Origin: Vibrio neptunius
GTDB lineage: Bacteria > Pseudomonadota > Gammaproteobacteria > Enterobacterales > Vibrionaceae
Assembly: GCA_019339365.1 (NCBI GenBank)
Contig: CP079860.1
Location: 620,001 to 684,000, forward strand
Reading direction: 5' to 3'
Length of the DNA: 64,000 bases
In this document: positions 1 through 8,811 of the stretch, piece by piece
How positions within the stretch are numbered: position 1 is the first letter of the stretch
Layout: every line of letters begins with the position of its first letter
Program-made: the position numbers and the translations under genes
Notes under the pieces: model-generated
What the model was told of the DNA's origin: nothing
What the model saw: the letters and a program-made list of their open reading frames with translations, nothing else
Database searches by the model: none

Positions 1-37
1 TTAGGTGGTAAAGTCTCCACCATACATGAGGTGTTCA

Positions 38-1197
<1,160 letters not shown>

Positions 1198-1200
1198 CCA

Positions 1201-2071
1201 CTACATTATGTATTTGTGATAAATATAAGTAAACCTTTCACCATCATCTTCATAATGTTCAAACGTGAAGTCAGACCCTAATTGCTCAAAGGCTAAGTCA
1301 ACCAAGGCATTCAAATCATCTTTAGTGATCAGTGGGACTGGCAATCTTAATTGAACAATCTTGTCAATATACTGAGTTGCATTGCTGACATTATGCGCAG
1401 CGAGAACCGACTGAAGATAGTCTGGATCAAAAGCAAGTAAGAATGTAGTTCTTGGAAAATCAGCGATAGCTTTAACTAATCGTAAAACTTGAAAGCATTC
1501 ACTTGGTGTAAGCCGATCAATATCATCCACTATAACAACAATTGGCCTGTCGATTTTACCTAAGCTTTCAGCTACTTTTTTTCTTCTGTGCTTGAATATC
1601 CAGTTTCTTCAATTCTGAAAGCGATTGAGTAGCTTCTCCGACACCTTTAAATATATTTTCAACAAGTGAACCGAAAGGCTCAACACCTGGTATTAGTTTT
1701 ACCACGCTAAAGAGTTTAGAGTAAGAAAGTAATTCTTTAGCTACTTGTAACCCATTTTCAGGATGATTAGCCAACCCTAACTGCGAAGTGAATTGCACCA
1801 AAAAGTCTTCAACCAACGATTTGGGCTTGCCATTAACCCAGGGATTGTACTGAACCACAATAGGTGGCATAGGTAGTTCTTCCAAATTTTGTTTTACAAG
1901 GTTGATGATGGAAGTTTTACCCGCCCCCCAAACACCTTCTATGGAAACAGTTAAACAAGGAGAATTGGCATCTAAAGCTGCAATTTTTGCTAGCGAGCGA
2001 CTAAAAGATGCGCGGTTAAGTTGATCTTGTCCCAAATCAATAATTGGTTGATCGTTATGATATGACGTCAT
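1201..2071 (-). pseudogene. KAP-family P-loop NTPase, frameshifted and cut by the IS
   Basis: Two leftward frames together encode the N-terminal part of a KAP P-loop NTPase. The first (start 2071, stop 1568) carries the Walker A motif GVWGAGKTS. The second, down to 1201, carries the Walker B motif VVIVDDIDRL and the sensor-like LLAFDPDYL. Removing one base from the T7 run at 1576-1582 (A7 on the coding strand) joins the two frames without loss, so this is a single gene. The C-terminal remainder is missing because the IS3 element entered here. KAP NTPases are membrane-associated; PifA of plasmid F, which excludes phage T7, belongs to the family. A role in phage exclusion is therefore plausible for the ancestral gene, but this copy is broken. 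Confidence 0.8.
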
Positions 2072-2307
2072 GCTATGGCTCTCAAAAAGCTACAAGCTCT
2101 TATATATTCTAGTTAAAAGGACAGATACATTAAACATACCAATGCACTCTGCTAGTCCGTTATAGCGACAGGGCGGGAGCACACTTCGCTCACTTCTCAA
2201 TCAAGCCGTATTCGAGCTTAAAATCTAAGTCGAATTTCCCGAAAACTGCCGAGAAAACACAAACTCCTCAGTTTGAAAAGTGACCAATATGTTTGCGGAT
2301 TGAACGA

Positions 2308-2637
2308 TTAAGTTAGTATGCTCTCACCCTGGTTATAGCGAACATACGCCTTTTTTACGTATTCAAAAACATGAATTGCTCGTCCAGTTTTAGAACTTTC
2401 ATAGATGGCTTTGTTTCCTCGTACCATCTCCATGTCACCAACCTGACCTTCACCGGTATAATGGAAAATCCCCTCTTCAGTGAAGTGATCTTCATAACCG
2501 TGTTTTTCACCAGCATCACCAGTAAATATAAATATGTCCTTTACAGATGAAGGGGTTGAGATTCCTCCTTGCCCTTAACCTTTGTACAAAGCATTAATCT
2601 CAGATTTACGATGGTAAATTTGTCCAATATTAAACAT
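2308..2637 (-). pseudogene. Remnant of a methyl-directed HNH endonuclease (ScoMcrA-like N-terminal domain)
   Basis: The leftward frame reads from an ATG at 2637 through FNIGQIYHRKSEINALY, meets an in-frame TAA at 2575-2577, and continues with GQGGIST, FIFTGDAGEKHGYED, IFHYTGEGQVGDMEM and RGNKAI. From memory of the family, this series of motifs is the N-terminal domain found in ScoMcrA-like and related HNH restriction enzymes that recognise modified DNA. The frame ends at 2308 with no HNH nuclease domain, so the gene is both stopped and truncated. The 236 bp between it and the KAP gene start (2072-2307) shows no convincing gene. The family assignment is by motif recognition and has not been searched. 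Confidence 0.6.
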
Positions 2638-2663
2638 TAAGCAAAACTCTACAATTTAGGTTA

Positions 2664-2846
2664 TCAACTATTGATCAGCACCATTTTGTAACTACCTCTA
2701 GTTAATATTAATGTTGGCATTTGTCTACAACGTTGATCCTTGTGAATATAAAACTCTTTCTTACCTACAGCTAAGATACGTTTGTTTAAGTAAGATTTTC
2801 CTTTTACCGCCACACCTACTGGTGCTGGTAACCATAGTTGAGACAT
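2664..2846 (-). CDS. Small protein of unknown function, coupled to the upstream gene
   Basis: A 60-aa frame with a good ribosome-binding site (agaggt, 5 nt before the ATG). It begins 13 bp after the stop of the 360-aa gene and so is probably on the same message. The product is basic and moderately hydrophobic at its start (MSQLWLPAPVGVAVKGK). I recognise no domain. It may be a complete small protein or the surviving N-terminus of a longer gene lost when the neighbouring restriction gene decayed. Confidence 0.42.
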   Translation of the reverse strand: MSQLWLPAPVGVAVKGKSYLNKRILAVGKKEFYIHKDQRCRQMPTLILTRGSYKMVLINS

Positions 2847-2859
2847 TGAGTACCTCTAA

Positions 2860-3942
2860 TTATGCATTTTGATCGAGTGTAAACTGACCAATTAACTTCT
2901 GACGACTATGCTCTAGTAGTTTATCCTGTAACCCCTCGTCCAATCGATAAACTTTATCATTGACCTCGATTATAGGCTGGTCACCAAATAACTCATCTGT
3001 AGACTTGGTTATTTTCCTCAAACACTTAGCTATGTTCTCTTGTATATCATCTGTCTCTACACCGTTCTCCTTCAGCTTTACACTCAAGTTGAACATCGCA
3101 TCTAAGTTTCCAGTATTTTCAATTGAACAAAGCTCCGCCGGCTCTCTCTCATTCACATACTTTTCAATATATATTGGCGCCGCAACATTGAAGATCCAGC
3201 CAACCAGGGCTATACCTGCCCCACTTCCAACGATCCGGGTTAATAAGCTGCCATTTTCGATATAGTCGATAGTTAAAGGGAAATCTACATTTGAGTAACC
3301 CAATAACTGACTAACCTCACTGTACACAACATTCAAAGCAGCTAACTTTTTAGTAAAGGCAACAACAGAGGGTACATTAGATAAATAGATCTCTAGTGAC
3401 TCACATCCATCAGGAGTTTGGATAGAATTGTGTTTATAAGATTCTAAAACTACATCAATGATCAACACCATATTGTCTGTGGCGCGCATCAGATCATTGG
3501 CGATGAACGCTAACGAATATGCAGTGTGAGGTGAATAACCTTTAACATAGCTGTTATACGTTTCACTATAACGCTCTAAAAGCTCTAGATACAAAGCAGA
3601 TAGCTCAAAGAGCCTGGAACTTTCACCAACAAGTTGCTGAAATCCTGTCAGTTGGGATTTGAGGGATTGATGACTTGTTATCAGCTCGAATATATGAGTC
3701 TCCCTACTATCTCTTTGTTTTGCGTTCGATATTGCTTGCTCCACCTTCCGTCTTTCACTATCAGCATCGTTGTTATTTGAAGCATGTGTGCGGTCAGTAG
3801 CCATAAAAGCTGTATAGCCGATACCAGAAACCACCTCGTGAATAGCAGCAAATGTGCGTACATGCTTTACAAATGGATCAGACTCCATAGTCAGCACTTG
3901 CTTAACTTTTTCCAACGAACGGTAATAATCTTTCTTAGTCAT
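2860..3942 (-). CDS. Unknown 360-aa protein with one probable membrane segment
   Basis: I do not recognise this protein. It is mostly helical and charged, with a probable membrane segment at about residues 238-258 (GSGAGIALVGWIFNVAAPIYI). The N-terminal region (residues 50-110) is rich in polar and charged residues and could be a coiled coil. No nuclease, NTPase or toxin motif is visible. It stands alone with the 60-aa gene behind it, between a restriction-gene remnant and the potassium channel, in a zone that looks like prophage or island cargo. A role in phage exclusion is inference from position only. Confidence 0.7.
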   Translation of the reverse strand: MTKKDYYRSLEKVKQVLTMESDPFVKHVRTFAAIHEVVSGIGYTAFMATDRTHASNNNDADSERRKVEQAISNAKQRDSRETHIFELITSHQSLKSQLTGFQQLVGESSRLFELSALYLELLERYSETYNSYVKGYSPHTAYSLAFIANDLMRATDNMVLIIDVVLESYKHNSIQTPDGCESLEIYLSNVPSVVAFTKKLAALNVVYSEVSQLLGYSNVDFPLTIDYIENGSLLTRIVGSGAGIALVGWIFNVAAPIYIEKYVNEREPAELCSIENTGNLDAMFNLSVKLKENGVETDDIQENIAKCLRKITKSTDELFGDQPIIEVNDKVYRLDEGLQDKLLEHSRQKLIGQFTLDQNA

Positions 3943-4027
3943 TCTGTTCTCTTTACTAAATCTAAAATAGGCGTAGGTTCAGTCATTTAGTACACTTTTT
4001 TCACATAGAAAAAGCTGGAATATCGCA

Positions 4028-4183
4028 ATGAAAGTAGATGAGTTACTTAGGGCACTTAAAGAAGTAAAGCTGACCTTGTTCGAGCTAATTTTCTTCTGGC
4101 ACATAGCACCTCATGTTGTCGAAGGCCTTCCAAAACTGCTTGCTGCACTTTTCCACTTATTCGTGACAACCGTAACAACTTAA
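4028..4183 (+). CDS. Possible small hydrophobic protein (51 aa)
   Basis: A short frame starting at ATG 4028 encodes a charged N-terminus (MKVDELLRALKEVK) and then a long apolar stretch, rich in Leu, Phe and Ala, to the stop at 4183. Such single-span peptides occur in small toxins and phage morons. The ribosome-binding site is weak and no relative is recognised. It lies on the strand opposite its neighbours, in an otherwise empty gap between 3943 and 4359. Confidence 0.3.
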   Translation: MKVDELLRALKEVKLTLFELIFFWHIAPHVVEGLPKLLAALFHLFVTTVTT

Positions 4184-4241
4184 ACCACACTAACTCGGAG
4201 CAAATACGCAAAAGCCACCCACTCTCATGGGCAGCTTGAAA

Positions 4242-4337
4242 CTAAAAAATCTTCTTAAACAACGGCGCTAACGCCTTGCCGATCACCTTAAAGTTGCGGC
4301 CAGTCTTGTGGTCTACTTTCTTTGCATGCATAGCCAT
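4242..4337 (-). CDS. Possible 31-aa basic peptide
   Basis: The frame from ATG 4337 encodes MAMHAKKVDHKTGRNF and a hydrophobic end rich in Lys, Leu and Phe. It lies immediately downstream of the potassium channel gene on the same strand, 22 bp after its stop. The composition (Lys-rich, amphipathic tail) resembles a small basic or membrane-active peptide. There is no domain or homologue I can name, so this remains a weak call. Confidence 0.25.
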   Translation of the reverse strand: MAMHAKKVDHKTGRNFKVIGKALAPLFKKIF

Positions 4338-4359
4338 ATAAATCCAATTTTGTAGTCAT

Positions 4360-5124
4360 TTACACATCCTTTTTTTCTATTGATTCCTTCAATAGCTCTA
4401 CTGAGGCTTTCAGCTCTGAGATCTCTGTACGTAAGTTAGTTACCACATGTGCATCTTGCTTGTCCGAATCTTCTTCTAAGAACCAAGATGCGACAAAGCC
4501 AGTAAAGGTACCAAATAGGCCTACACCCGCCGTCATCAGCACAGCCGCAACAATTCTTCCTTCATATGTCACTGGATAGAAATCTCCATAACCTACTGTC
4601 GTGATCGTCACAAATGCCCACCAAAGGGCATCACCTGCATTATGGATGTTTGAACCTTCGATGCCTTTCTCAAGTTGGAGCATAGCGATAGCACCAAAGA
4701 TAACGAGTATCACTGATACTGCTGAGACCAGGGAAAACGTGCCCTGAGTCTTGTTGCTAAACAGGTAGTAAAGAAGCATTTTGGTTGACCTAACAGCCCT
4801 TAACATTCGAAGGACTCTAACCACTCTTACGATTCTTCCGTAACGAAACATATCTAGCATTGGGATACTAGATAAGAGGTCTATCCATCCCCACTTCATA
4901 AATTGCTTCTTACTGTCGGCCCGTTTAAACCGAATGAAAAAATCCGTAAGAAACACCACACATATAATGTTGTCTGTAATTGCCAGAATTTCAGTCACAT
5001 CAGAAGGTAACTTGAACACGCTTTCAGCAAACAATGCTCCTAGAACGTATATTGATAGGACCAAAGTGAAAAACTGAAAGGGACCAAAATCAATGGCGTC
5101 CTTTTCTATTGATTCATTTGTCAT
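4360..5124 (-). CDS. Voltage-gated-type potassium channel subunit
   Basis: A 254-aa six-helix cation channel. The arginine-rich S4 helix (RYGRIVRVVRVLRMLRAVR) is at residues 95-113 and the K+ selectivity filter TVGYGD is at 176-181, between the pore helix and S6. A short C-terminal coiled coil (about 230-250) probably tetramerises it. I chose ATG 5124 because the frame's earlier TTG has no better signal, and ggataag lies just before the ATG. It follows the prophage repressor gene on the same strand, behind a strong terminator that ends only about ten bases before the start codon. Expression by terminator read-through from the repressor promoter is therefore possible. The place next to the repressor suggests a lysogenic-conversion or exclusion role, which is inference. 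Confidence 0.9.
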   Translation of the reverse strand: MTNESIEKDAIDFGPFQFFTLVLSIYVLGALFAESVFKLPSDVTEILAITDNIICVVFLTDFFIRFKRADSKKQFMKWGWIDLLSSIPMLDMFRYGRIVRVVRVLRMLRAVRSTKMLLYYLFSNKTQGTFSLVSAVSVILVIFGAIAMLQLEKGIEGSNIHNAGDALWWAFVTITTVGYGDFYPVTYEGRIVAAVLMTAGVGLFGTFTGFVASWFLEEDSDKQDAHVVTNLRTEISELKASVELLKESIEKKDV

Positions 5125-5134
5125 TTTCTTATCC

Positions 5135-5164
5135 AATAAAAAAGGCGACCCGAAGGTCGCCTTT
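5135..5164 (-). terminator. Rho-independent terminator between repressor and channel genes
   Basis: On the minus strand a 10-bp stem with a four-base loop (aaaggcgacc on the plus strand at 5141-5150, pairing with 5155-5164) is followed by a run of six T. It sits directly after the repressor stop codon and directly before the channel's ribosome-binding site. Confidence 0.85.
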
Positions 5165-5170
5165 GCGTTT

Positions 5171-5866
5171 CTACACCACCGCCTTCATGACGGTGGTAAC
5201 AACTTTTCCTATCACCGCGAACTCGTTGAGTTTCTCCTCGTTCACAATGAATGAATCATATTCTTCTTTGTTGTCTGAGATGACTTCATAGCCTTCTGCC
5301 ATGATGTCGTACTTCAGACGTTTGATGTAGACATGCTTACCAATTCGAACAACATACACGCCATGCTTAACTGGGTGTTCTAGCTCTCGAATATCGACAA
5401 GAACCTCATCGCCATCACTTAAGGTCCCTTCCATTGAGTCGCCATGGCAGATAATGATTCTGGCGGTTTCTTCGGTTAAACCAAACCGCTTTAACCATTC
5501 ACATGGGAGGAACTCGGTACGAAGTTGAAACTCAGCATCGTTCAATGTGCCAAAACCGCAGGATGCATAGACGTTATAGACGGGAACAGCACACATCTTT
5601 TCAATTTGAGAGACGGTATTCACGGTTTTTACGTTTGAGATTTCCGTCACATTATCAGGAATAACGTCATTACCATACTTTACGCGTAATTCAGCAATCA
5701 CTTCTTCATCAAAATTTGAGATGTGATATTCAAGCCCATTCCTCTGACCTTTTGCCCTACGGGACTTCCAGCCTGCTTTCTTTGCCTTTTGACTGAAACC
5801 TTGAGGAGTCGTGGGTAAACCTGCAATCCCTTGTAACTCAGTAGTCTTAAACCAAAATTTCACCAA
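5171..5866 (-). CDS. Prophage repressor: Mu-type DNA-binding domain plus S24 autopeptidase
   Basis: A 231-aa repressor in two parts. Residues 3-48 (FWFKTTELQGIAGLP, then a basic KKAGWKSRRAKGQRNG) match the winged-helix DNA-binding domain of Mu repressor and MuA rather than the usual lambda-type HTH. Residues about 92-230 are a LexA/CI-type S24 peptidase with Ser144 (HGDSMEG) and Lys182 (YIKRL). The likely self-cleavage site is the Cys-Gly pair at 103-104 in ASCGFG. By family knowledge it keeps lytic promoters off and is cleaved after RecA activation, so the prophage should be SOS-inducible. It is divergent from the early genes at 6033. Confidence 0.88.
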   Translation of the reverse strand: MVKFWFKTTELQGIAGLPTTPQGFSQKAKKAGWKSRRAKGQRNGLEYHISNFDEEVIAELRVKYGNDVIPDNVTEISNVKTVNTVSQIEKMCAVPVYNVYASCGFGTLNDAEFQLRTEFLPCEWLKRFGLTEETARIIICHGDSMEGTLSDGDEVLVDIRELEHPVKHGVYVVRIGKHVYIKRLKYDIMAEGYEVISDNKEEYDSFIVNEEKLNEFAVIGKVVTTVMKAVV

Positions 5867-6032
5867 ACACCCACAAATTAATATTGACCGAACCTAAAAA
5901 TCCGATCTAAGATTCCAAAAAATCAGCATAAATCCTAAAATGAAAGCAACATTCCCGATTAATGCCAATTAACACCGACTCACCAATGTATCACATGCGC
6001 GCTCTGCCGTGTAGTGATGTAGGGCACTGATT
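5867..6032. promoter_or_regulatory. Divergent repressor/early promoter region
   Basis: This 166-bp AT-rich gap separates the leftward repressor gene from the rightward early operon, so it must hold the opposing promoters and the operators. Short recurring pieces (aatcc / gattcc) occur around 5898-5960, but I cannot define an operator with confidence. An aggg ribosome-binding site precedes the early start at 6033. Confidence 0.55.
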
Positions 6033-6368
6033 ATGAATACGAAATATGCACTCCATGCTCGTTTTGGCACACCGATTGTGGCGTTGGGCGATATTTGCGA
6101 AGAGTTCTTCCATATCAACGCCGAAACCGCAAACGGTAAAGCAAACAGCCAGTCTTTACCTATTCCCACTTTCCGAATGGAAGATCACAAACGCAGCCCG
6201 TTTATGGTCCACCTTGATGACCTAGCCACTCATATTGATGCATGCCGCAAACAAGTCTTAACCGAACGGCAAGAGAAGGCGATTTTAGCCGCCCTTCGCA
6301 ATCCAAAAGCAGAACCATTCAAAAACCAATTTATAGATATCAACAACTTTAAAGGGGAGCAGCGATGA
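6033..6368 (+). CDS. PrtN-like (pyocin activator family) regulator
   Basis: A 111-aa protein beginning MNTKYALHARFGTPIVALGDICEEFF, with LPIPTFRMEDHKRSPFMVHLDDLATHIDACR in the middle. This pattern (N-terminal small helical domain, then a strand ending in LxDLAxxID) is that of the PrtN family. In Pseudomonas PrtN activates pyocin genes; in phages, relatives are the first gene of the early operon. Here it is the first gene transcribed away from the repressor, in the Cro position, and overlaps the next gene by 4 bp. It probably governs the switch to lytic growth, but whether it activates or represses cannot be told. Confidence 0.6.
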   Translation: MNTKYALHARFGTPIVALGDICEEFFHINAETANGKANSQSLPIPTFRMEDHKRSPFMVHLDDLATHIDACRKQVLTERQEKAILAALRNPKAEPFKNQFIDINNFKGEQR

Positions 6369-6580
6369 ACCAACCACTCATGACCACCATCGCTTGCCCG
6401 TACGTGACGGTAGCGCACTACTGCAATTTAACTGGCCTGGCCGAAGGCACCGTCAAGCAGTTTATTGATGAGGGGCGCATCATCATCAAGCCCAAGTCCA
6501 AGCCCAGAGAAAAGACGCTGATCAATATGGTGGCAATGACGGAAATCGCCGCCCGTGAAGCAATGGAACAGCTCGGTTAA
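6365..6580 (+). CDS. Cox/excisionase-like small DNA-binding protein
   Basis: A 71-aa protein with a MerR/excisionase-like HTH at about residues 12-45 (YVTVAHYCNLTGLAEGTVKQ, then a basic KPKSKPREK wing). Position and size fit P2-type Cox, which represses the lysogenic promoter and directs excision. It overlaps the previous gene (ATGA) and is followed by the CII-like gene, the order of P2-related Vibrio phages. The assignment rests on fold pattern and position, not on strong sequence identity. Confidence 0.55.
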   Translation: MNQPLMTTIACPYVTVAHYCNLTGLAEGTVKQFIDEGRIIIKPKSKPREKTLINMVAMTEIAAREAMEQLG

Positions 6581-6602
6581 CCCGTTGTAGAGAGTATCTG
6601 AT

Positions 6603-7148
6603 ATGGAAGCAACCCAAACAATGTGCGCGTTTCTGGCGGATGTACAACATGAATACAACGAGGCATGCAGCTTGTTTCGTCATCGTCATCGCAATGACCT
6701 GACGGATATAGCCAACGCCTGCGGCCTTCGCTCTAACATGCTGCGCAATAAGCTCAATACCGAGCAGCCGCACGTGCTTTCCTTACCAGAGATGATGGCA
6801 ATTTCTAAAGCCAGCAACGATTACGTGATTTTGGAAGTTGTGCTGCGCAAGCTTGATCTGGTTACCGCGCATATTGCCCAAGGTAGCGAGGCGGAAAGCT
6901 TCATCAAACGGGCTCTCAACAATTCCATTCTCGCAGGGGAGATGTCGCAACTGGCGATCGACAATGCCGGCAACCGAACGCTTCCTCGCACGACAAGAAA
7001 CTCAATCATCAAAACGGCGCAGGCTGGGATTAGCAACCTGATGCTACTTATCAACGATCTGGAAAGCCGCACCGGCAGTGCTCAGCCATTTTTTGCAATG
7101 GGGGTAGACCTTATTGCCAATGGCGCACCACTGTCGGGCCTTTCTTAA
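6603..7148 (+). CDS. Phage regulatory protein, CII (CP76) family
   Basis: A 181-aa protein with an N-terminal segment typical of the phage CII/CP76 family: DVQHEYNEACSLF, then LTDIANACGLRSNMLRNKLN, a helix-turn-helix near residues 33-54, followed by LSLPEMMAISKASND. Family members in P2-like Vibrio and enteric phages sit directly before the replication block and regulate the lysis-lysogeny decision. A ribosome-binding site (agag) precedes the ATG. It is the third gene of the early operon. Confidence 0.75.
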   Translation: MEATQTMCAFLADVQHEYNEACSLFRHRHRNDLTDIANACGLRSNMLRNKLNTEQPHVLSLPEMMAISKASNDYVILEVVLRKLDLVTAHIAQGSEAESFIKRALNNSILAGEMSQLAIDNAGNRTLPRTTRNSIIKTAQAGISNLMLLINDLESRTGSAQPFFAMGVDLIANGAPLSGLS

Positions 7149-7167
7149 CTTCTACAGGGGTGTAGAT

Positions 7168-7581
7168 ATGGATAACTTCCAACAACAACTGATCAAAGGT
7201 TCATTTGAGCAAATCGTTACTCGTTTTGAGGCAAGTAGTGAGGATCAACAGTTCGACATTCTGGTGCAGTTAGATGCCATTGCTAAAAAGTTACCACCCA
7301 TTGAGGTGTTTCGACCGCAAGAGGTCGTGCTGGCCGATATCCAAAACGCCATGCAGGGCGATCGGGCGCGGGTGTTTTTCTCGCATTCGTTTGTGAGCTG
7401 GTATCGCTCTTCGGCCAATAAACAGGCCAAGCCTCAGTTGCACCATTGGTCGCAACTGGATTTGAGCAATCGCCGCTTGTATTTGGAAATGCTGGGGCTT
7501 CGAGATTTAGGCCGTTGGGATGATGAAGCCCTACATCAGTTTGAACAGTACTGTTTGGCCGTTATAGGAGGCAAGGTATGA
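7168..7581 (+). CDS. Phage early protein of unknown function
   Basis: A 137-aa protein starting at ATG 7168; an earlier in-frame start would overlap the CII-like gene, and the ATG has a caggggtg ribosome-binding region. The product is soluble, with Trp-rich segments (SFVSWYRSS, HHWSQLDLSNRR, LRDLGRWDDEAL). I recognise no domain. It overlaps the next gene by 4 bp and belongs to the tightly packed early operon leading to the replication initiator. Confidence 0.65.
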   Translation: MDNFQQQLIKGSFEQIVTRFEASSEDQQFDILVQLDAIAKKLPPIEVFRPQEVVLADIQNAMQGDRARVFFSHSFVSWYRSSANKQAKPQLHHWSQLDLSNRRLYLEMLGLRDLGRWDDEALHQFEQYCLAVIGGKV

Positions 7582-7790
7582 ACACTCAATCCATCAATAT
7601 CCAACTTACCACTGTTGATGAGGCGCTGCATTGGCAGAACGTCGCCGCGCTTAACATCCATAAATTCCGCGCTAATCCTGTTGACGGGCAGGAGGATTTT
7701 CAAAGCGATCTTATCCGTATGTGGTGTGATGTTCACGCCCAAGCTGGCCTTGCGATTCTTTCGATGCAACAAGCCGCGGAGGTGGCGTGA
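7578..7790 (+). CDS. Small phage early protein of unknown function
   Basis: A 70-aa protein translationally coupled to its neighbours (ATGA overlap at the start; its TGA overlaps the next ATG at the end). It is acidic and mostly helical, without cysteine pairs or a clear DNA-binding motif. Function unknown; position suggests a role in early phage growth. Confidence 0.6.
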   Translation: MNTQSINIQLTTVDEALHWQNVAALNIHKFRANPVDGQEDFQSDLIRMWCDVHAQAGLAILSMQQAAEVA

Positions 7791-8017
7791 TGGAGTATTT
7801 TGCCCTGCGTGTGTTTGGTGATGGCGCGATAAAGCGCCACGAGCAAACCTTTGAACCAGAAGTGACTGAGCTTGGTGAGTTCGACTGTTTAGAGTCGGCA
7901 GTTGAACAAGCTTGTGCCCAACTCGACTGCAATCACCTATTGCGTGGTGTGCTGAGTCAGGGGGAAGGCGCTGGCGGTTACCTCATCCTCGATGCACAGG
8001 AGCTCGCCGCGGTATGA
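7790..8017 (+). CDS. Small phage early protein of unknown function
   Basis: A 75-aa protein beginning MEYFALRVFGDGAIKRHEQTF. I chose ATG 7790, which overlaps the previous stop (TGATG) and has gaggtgg as ribosome-binding site; a GTG one codon upstream is the alternative. It looks like a compact alpha/beta fold with a C-terminal strand (GGYLILDAQELAAV). No family recognised. Confidence 0.58.
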   Translation: MEYFALRVFGDGAIKRHEQTFEPEVTELGEFDCLESAVEQACAQLDCNHLLRGVLSQGEGAGGYLILDAQELAAV

Positions 8018-8262
8018 ATCTGAACAAACAAGAGCAGAAAGCGATTGAGGATATGCGATCTGTCTTAGACGCCATCACTCATCCTGAAGGCAAGGGGCTT
8101 GCCTGTCTGACGAGTGGTGAGCTGTCCAATATTGAGCGTGTGTTGGGGATCAATCTTTGGCAAGCAACCCTGAGTAAGAAGCAGGTCAAGCGGGCGGTGC
8201 GTGGCAAGGCGCGTTCTGTCATGACGGTTGGCTTTCAGGCAGGGGGCAACACGCCGCGATAA
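8014..8262 (+). CDS. Small phage early protein of unknown function
   Basis: An 82-aa protein that starts at ATG 8014, overlapping the previous stop. It is basic at its C-terminus (SKKQVKRAVRGKARS), suggesting nucleic-acid contact, but no known domain is evident. Short apolar helices and the LTSGELSNIERVLGINLW segment suggest a compact helical protein. Confidence 0.58.
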   Translation: MNLNKQEQKAIEDMRSVLDAITHPEGKGLACLTSGELSNIERVLGINLWQATLSKKQVKRAVRGKARSVMTVGFQAGGNTPR

Positions 8263-8311
8263 AGCACTGTTTTTTCCCTTTTCAAGTCAAAGAAAAAGTG
8301 AGGATGAAATC

Positions 8312-8593
8312 ATGACGGAAGATATCCACTACTGCCAAGGCGAATCCATTTATACCGAAAGCGGTAAATACGCGCTGCCCGCGACTTCGCCCTGCCATAA
8401 GCCGTGTAAAGATATGGCGGGGCTCAGTGATTATGACCCGAAAAAGACTGGGCGGGCGCGTTTTCTGCTGGCCAAGCTCCGAGAAAAACATGGCATTGGA
8501 AAGCGCGCTTCCAACAAGAACAAGCCCATGACGTTTGTTTGTACAGGTAGCGGCTGTATCGATGCCGATGGAACGGTAAACAACGCGCAATGA
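8312..8593 (+). CDS. Small cysteine-containing phage early protein
   Basis: A 93-aa protein starting at ATG 8312, preceded by a gtgagga ribosome-binding region about 10 bp upstream. Cysteines occur at CQGES, SPCHKPC, FVCTGSGC; the two C-x(3-5)-C pairs could bind a metal. No family recognised. It overlaps the Lar-like gene by 4 bp, so the two are coupled. Confidence 0.58.
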   Translation: MTEDIHYCQGESIYTESGKYALPATSPCHKPCKDMAGLSDYDPKKTGRARFLLAKLREKHGIGKRASNKNKPMTFVCTGSGCIDADGTVNNAQ

Positions 8594-8811
8594 GTCTCTT
8601 CATCCCGACCTTGCGCCTCCATCCTTGTAAGGCATGTCGAAGTAACGATGTGTTTTGCGAAAAGGCGCTAGAACAGTCAGAGCGTTACTTTGTGATCTGC
8701 TCTGACTGCGGGAAGACAGGCCCGGAGGGAATGACTTCACAGCAAGCGATATCGCTTTGGAATCATCCGCCGCAAGTGACCAAGCCGATTCGACGTTATA
8801 AGGACTATTGA
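8590..8811 (+). CDS. Lar-like zinc-ribbon protein
   Basis: A 73-aa zinc-ribbon protein. Cys pairs are in CKACRSND and ICSDCGKTGP, and the C-terminus carries the SQQAISLWN motif. This layout matches the Lar/restriction-alleviation-like family of small phage proteins. Whether it counters host restriction here is not shown by sequence. It is followed with no gap by the replication initiator. Confidence 0.65.
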   Translation: MSLFIPTLRLHPCKACRSNDVFCEKALEQSERYFVICSDCGKTGPEGMTSQQAISLWNHPPQVTKPIRRYKDY

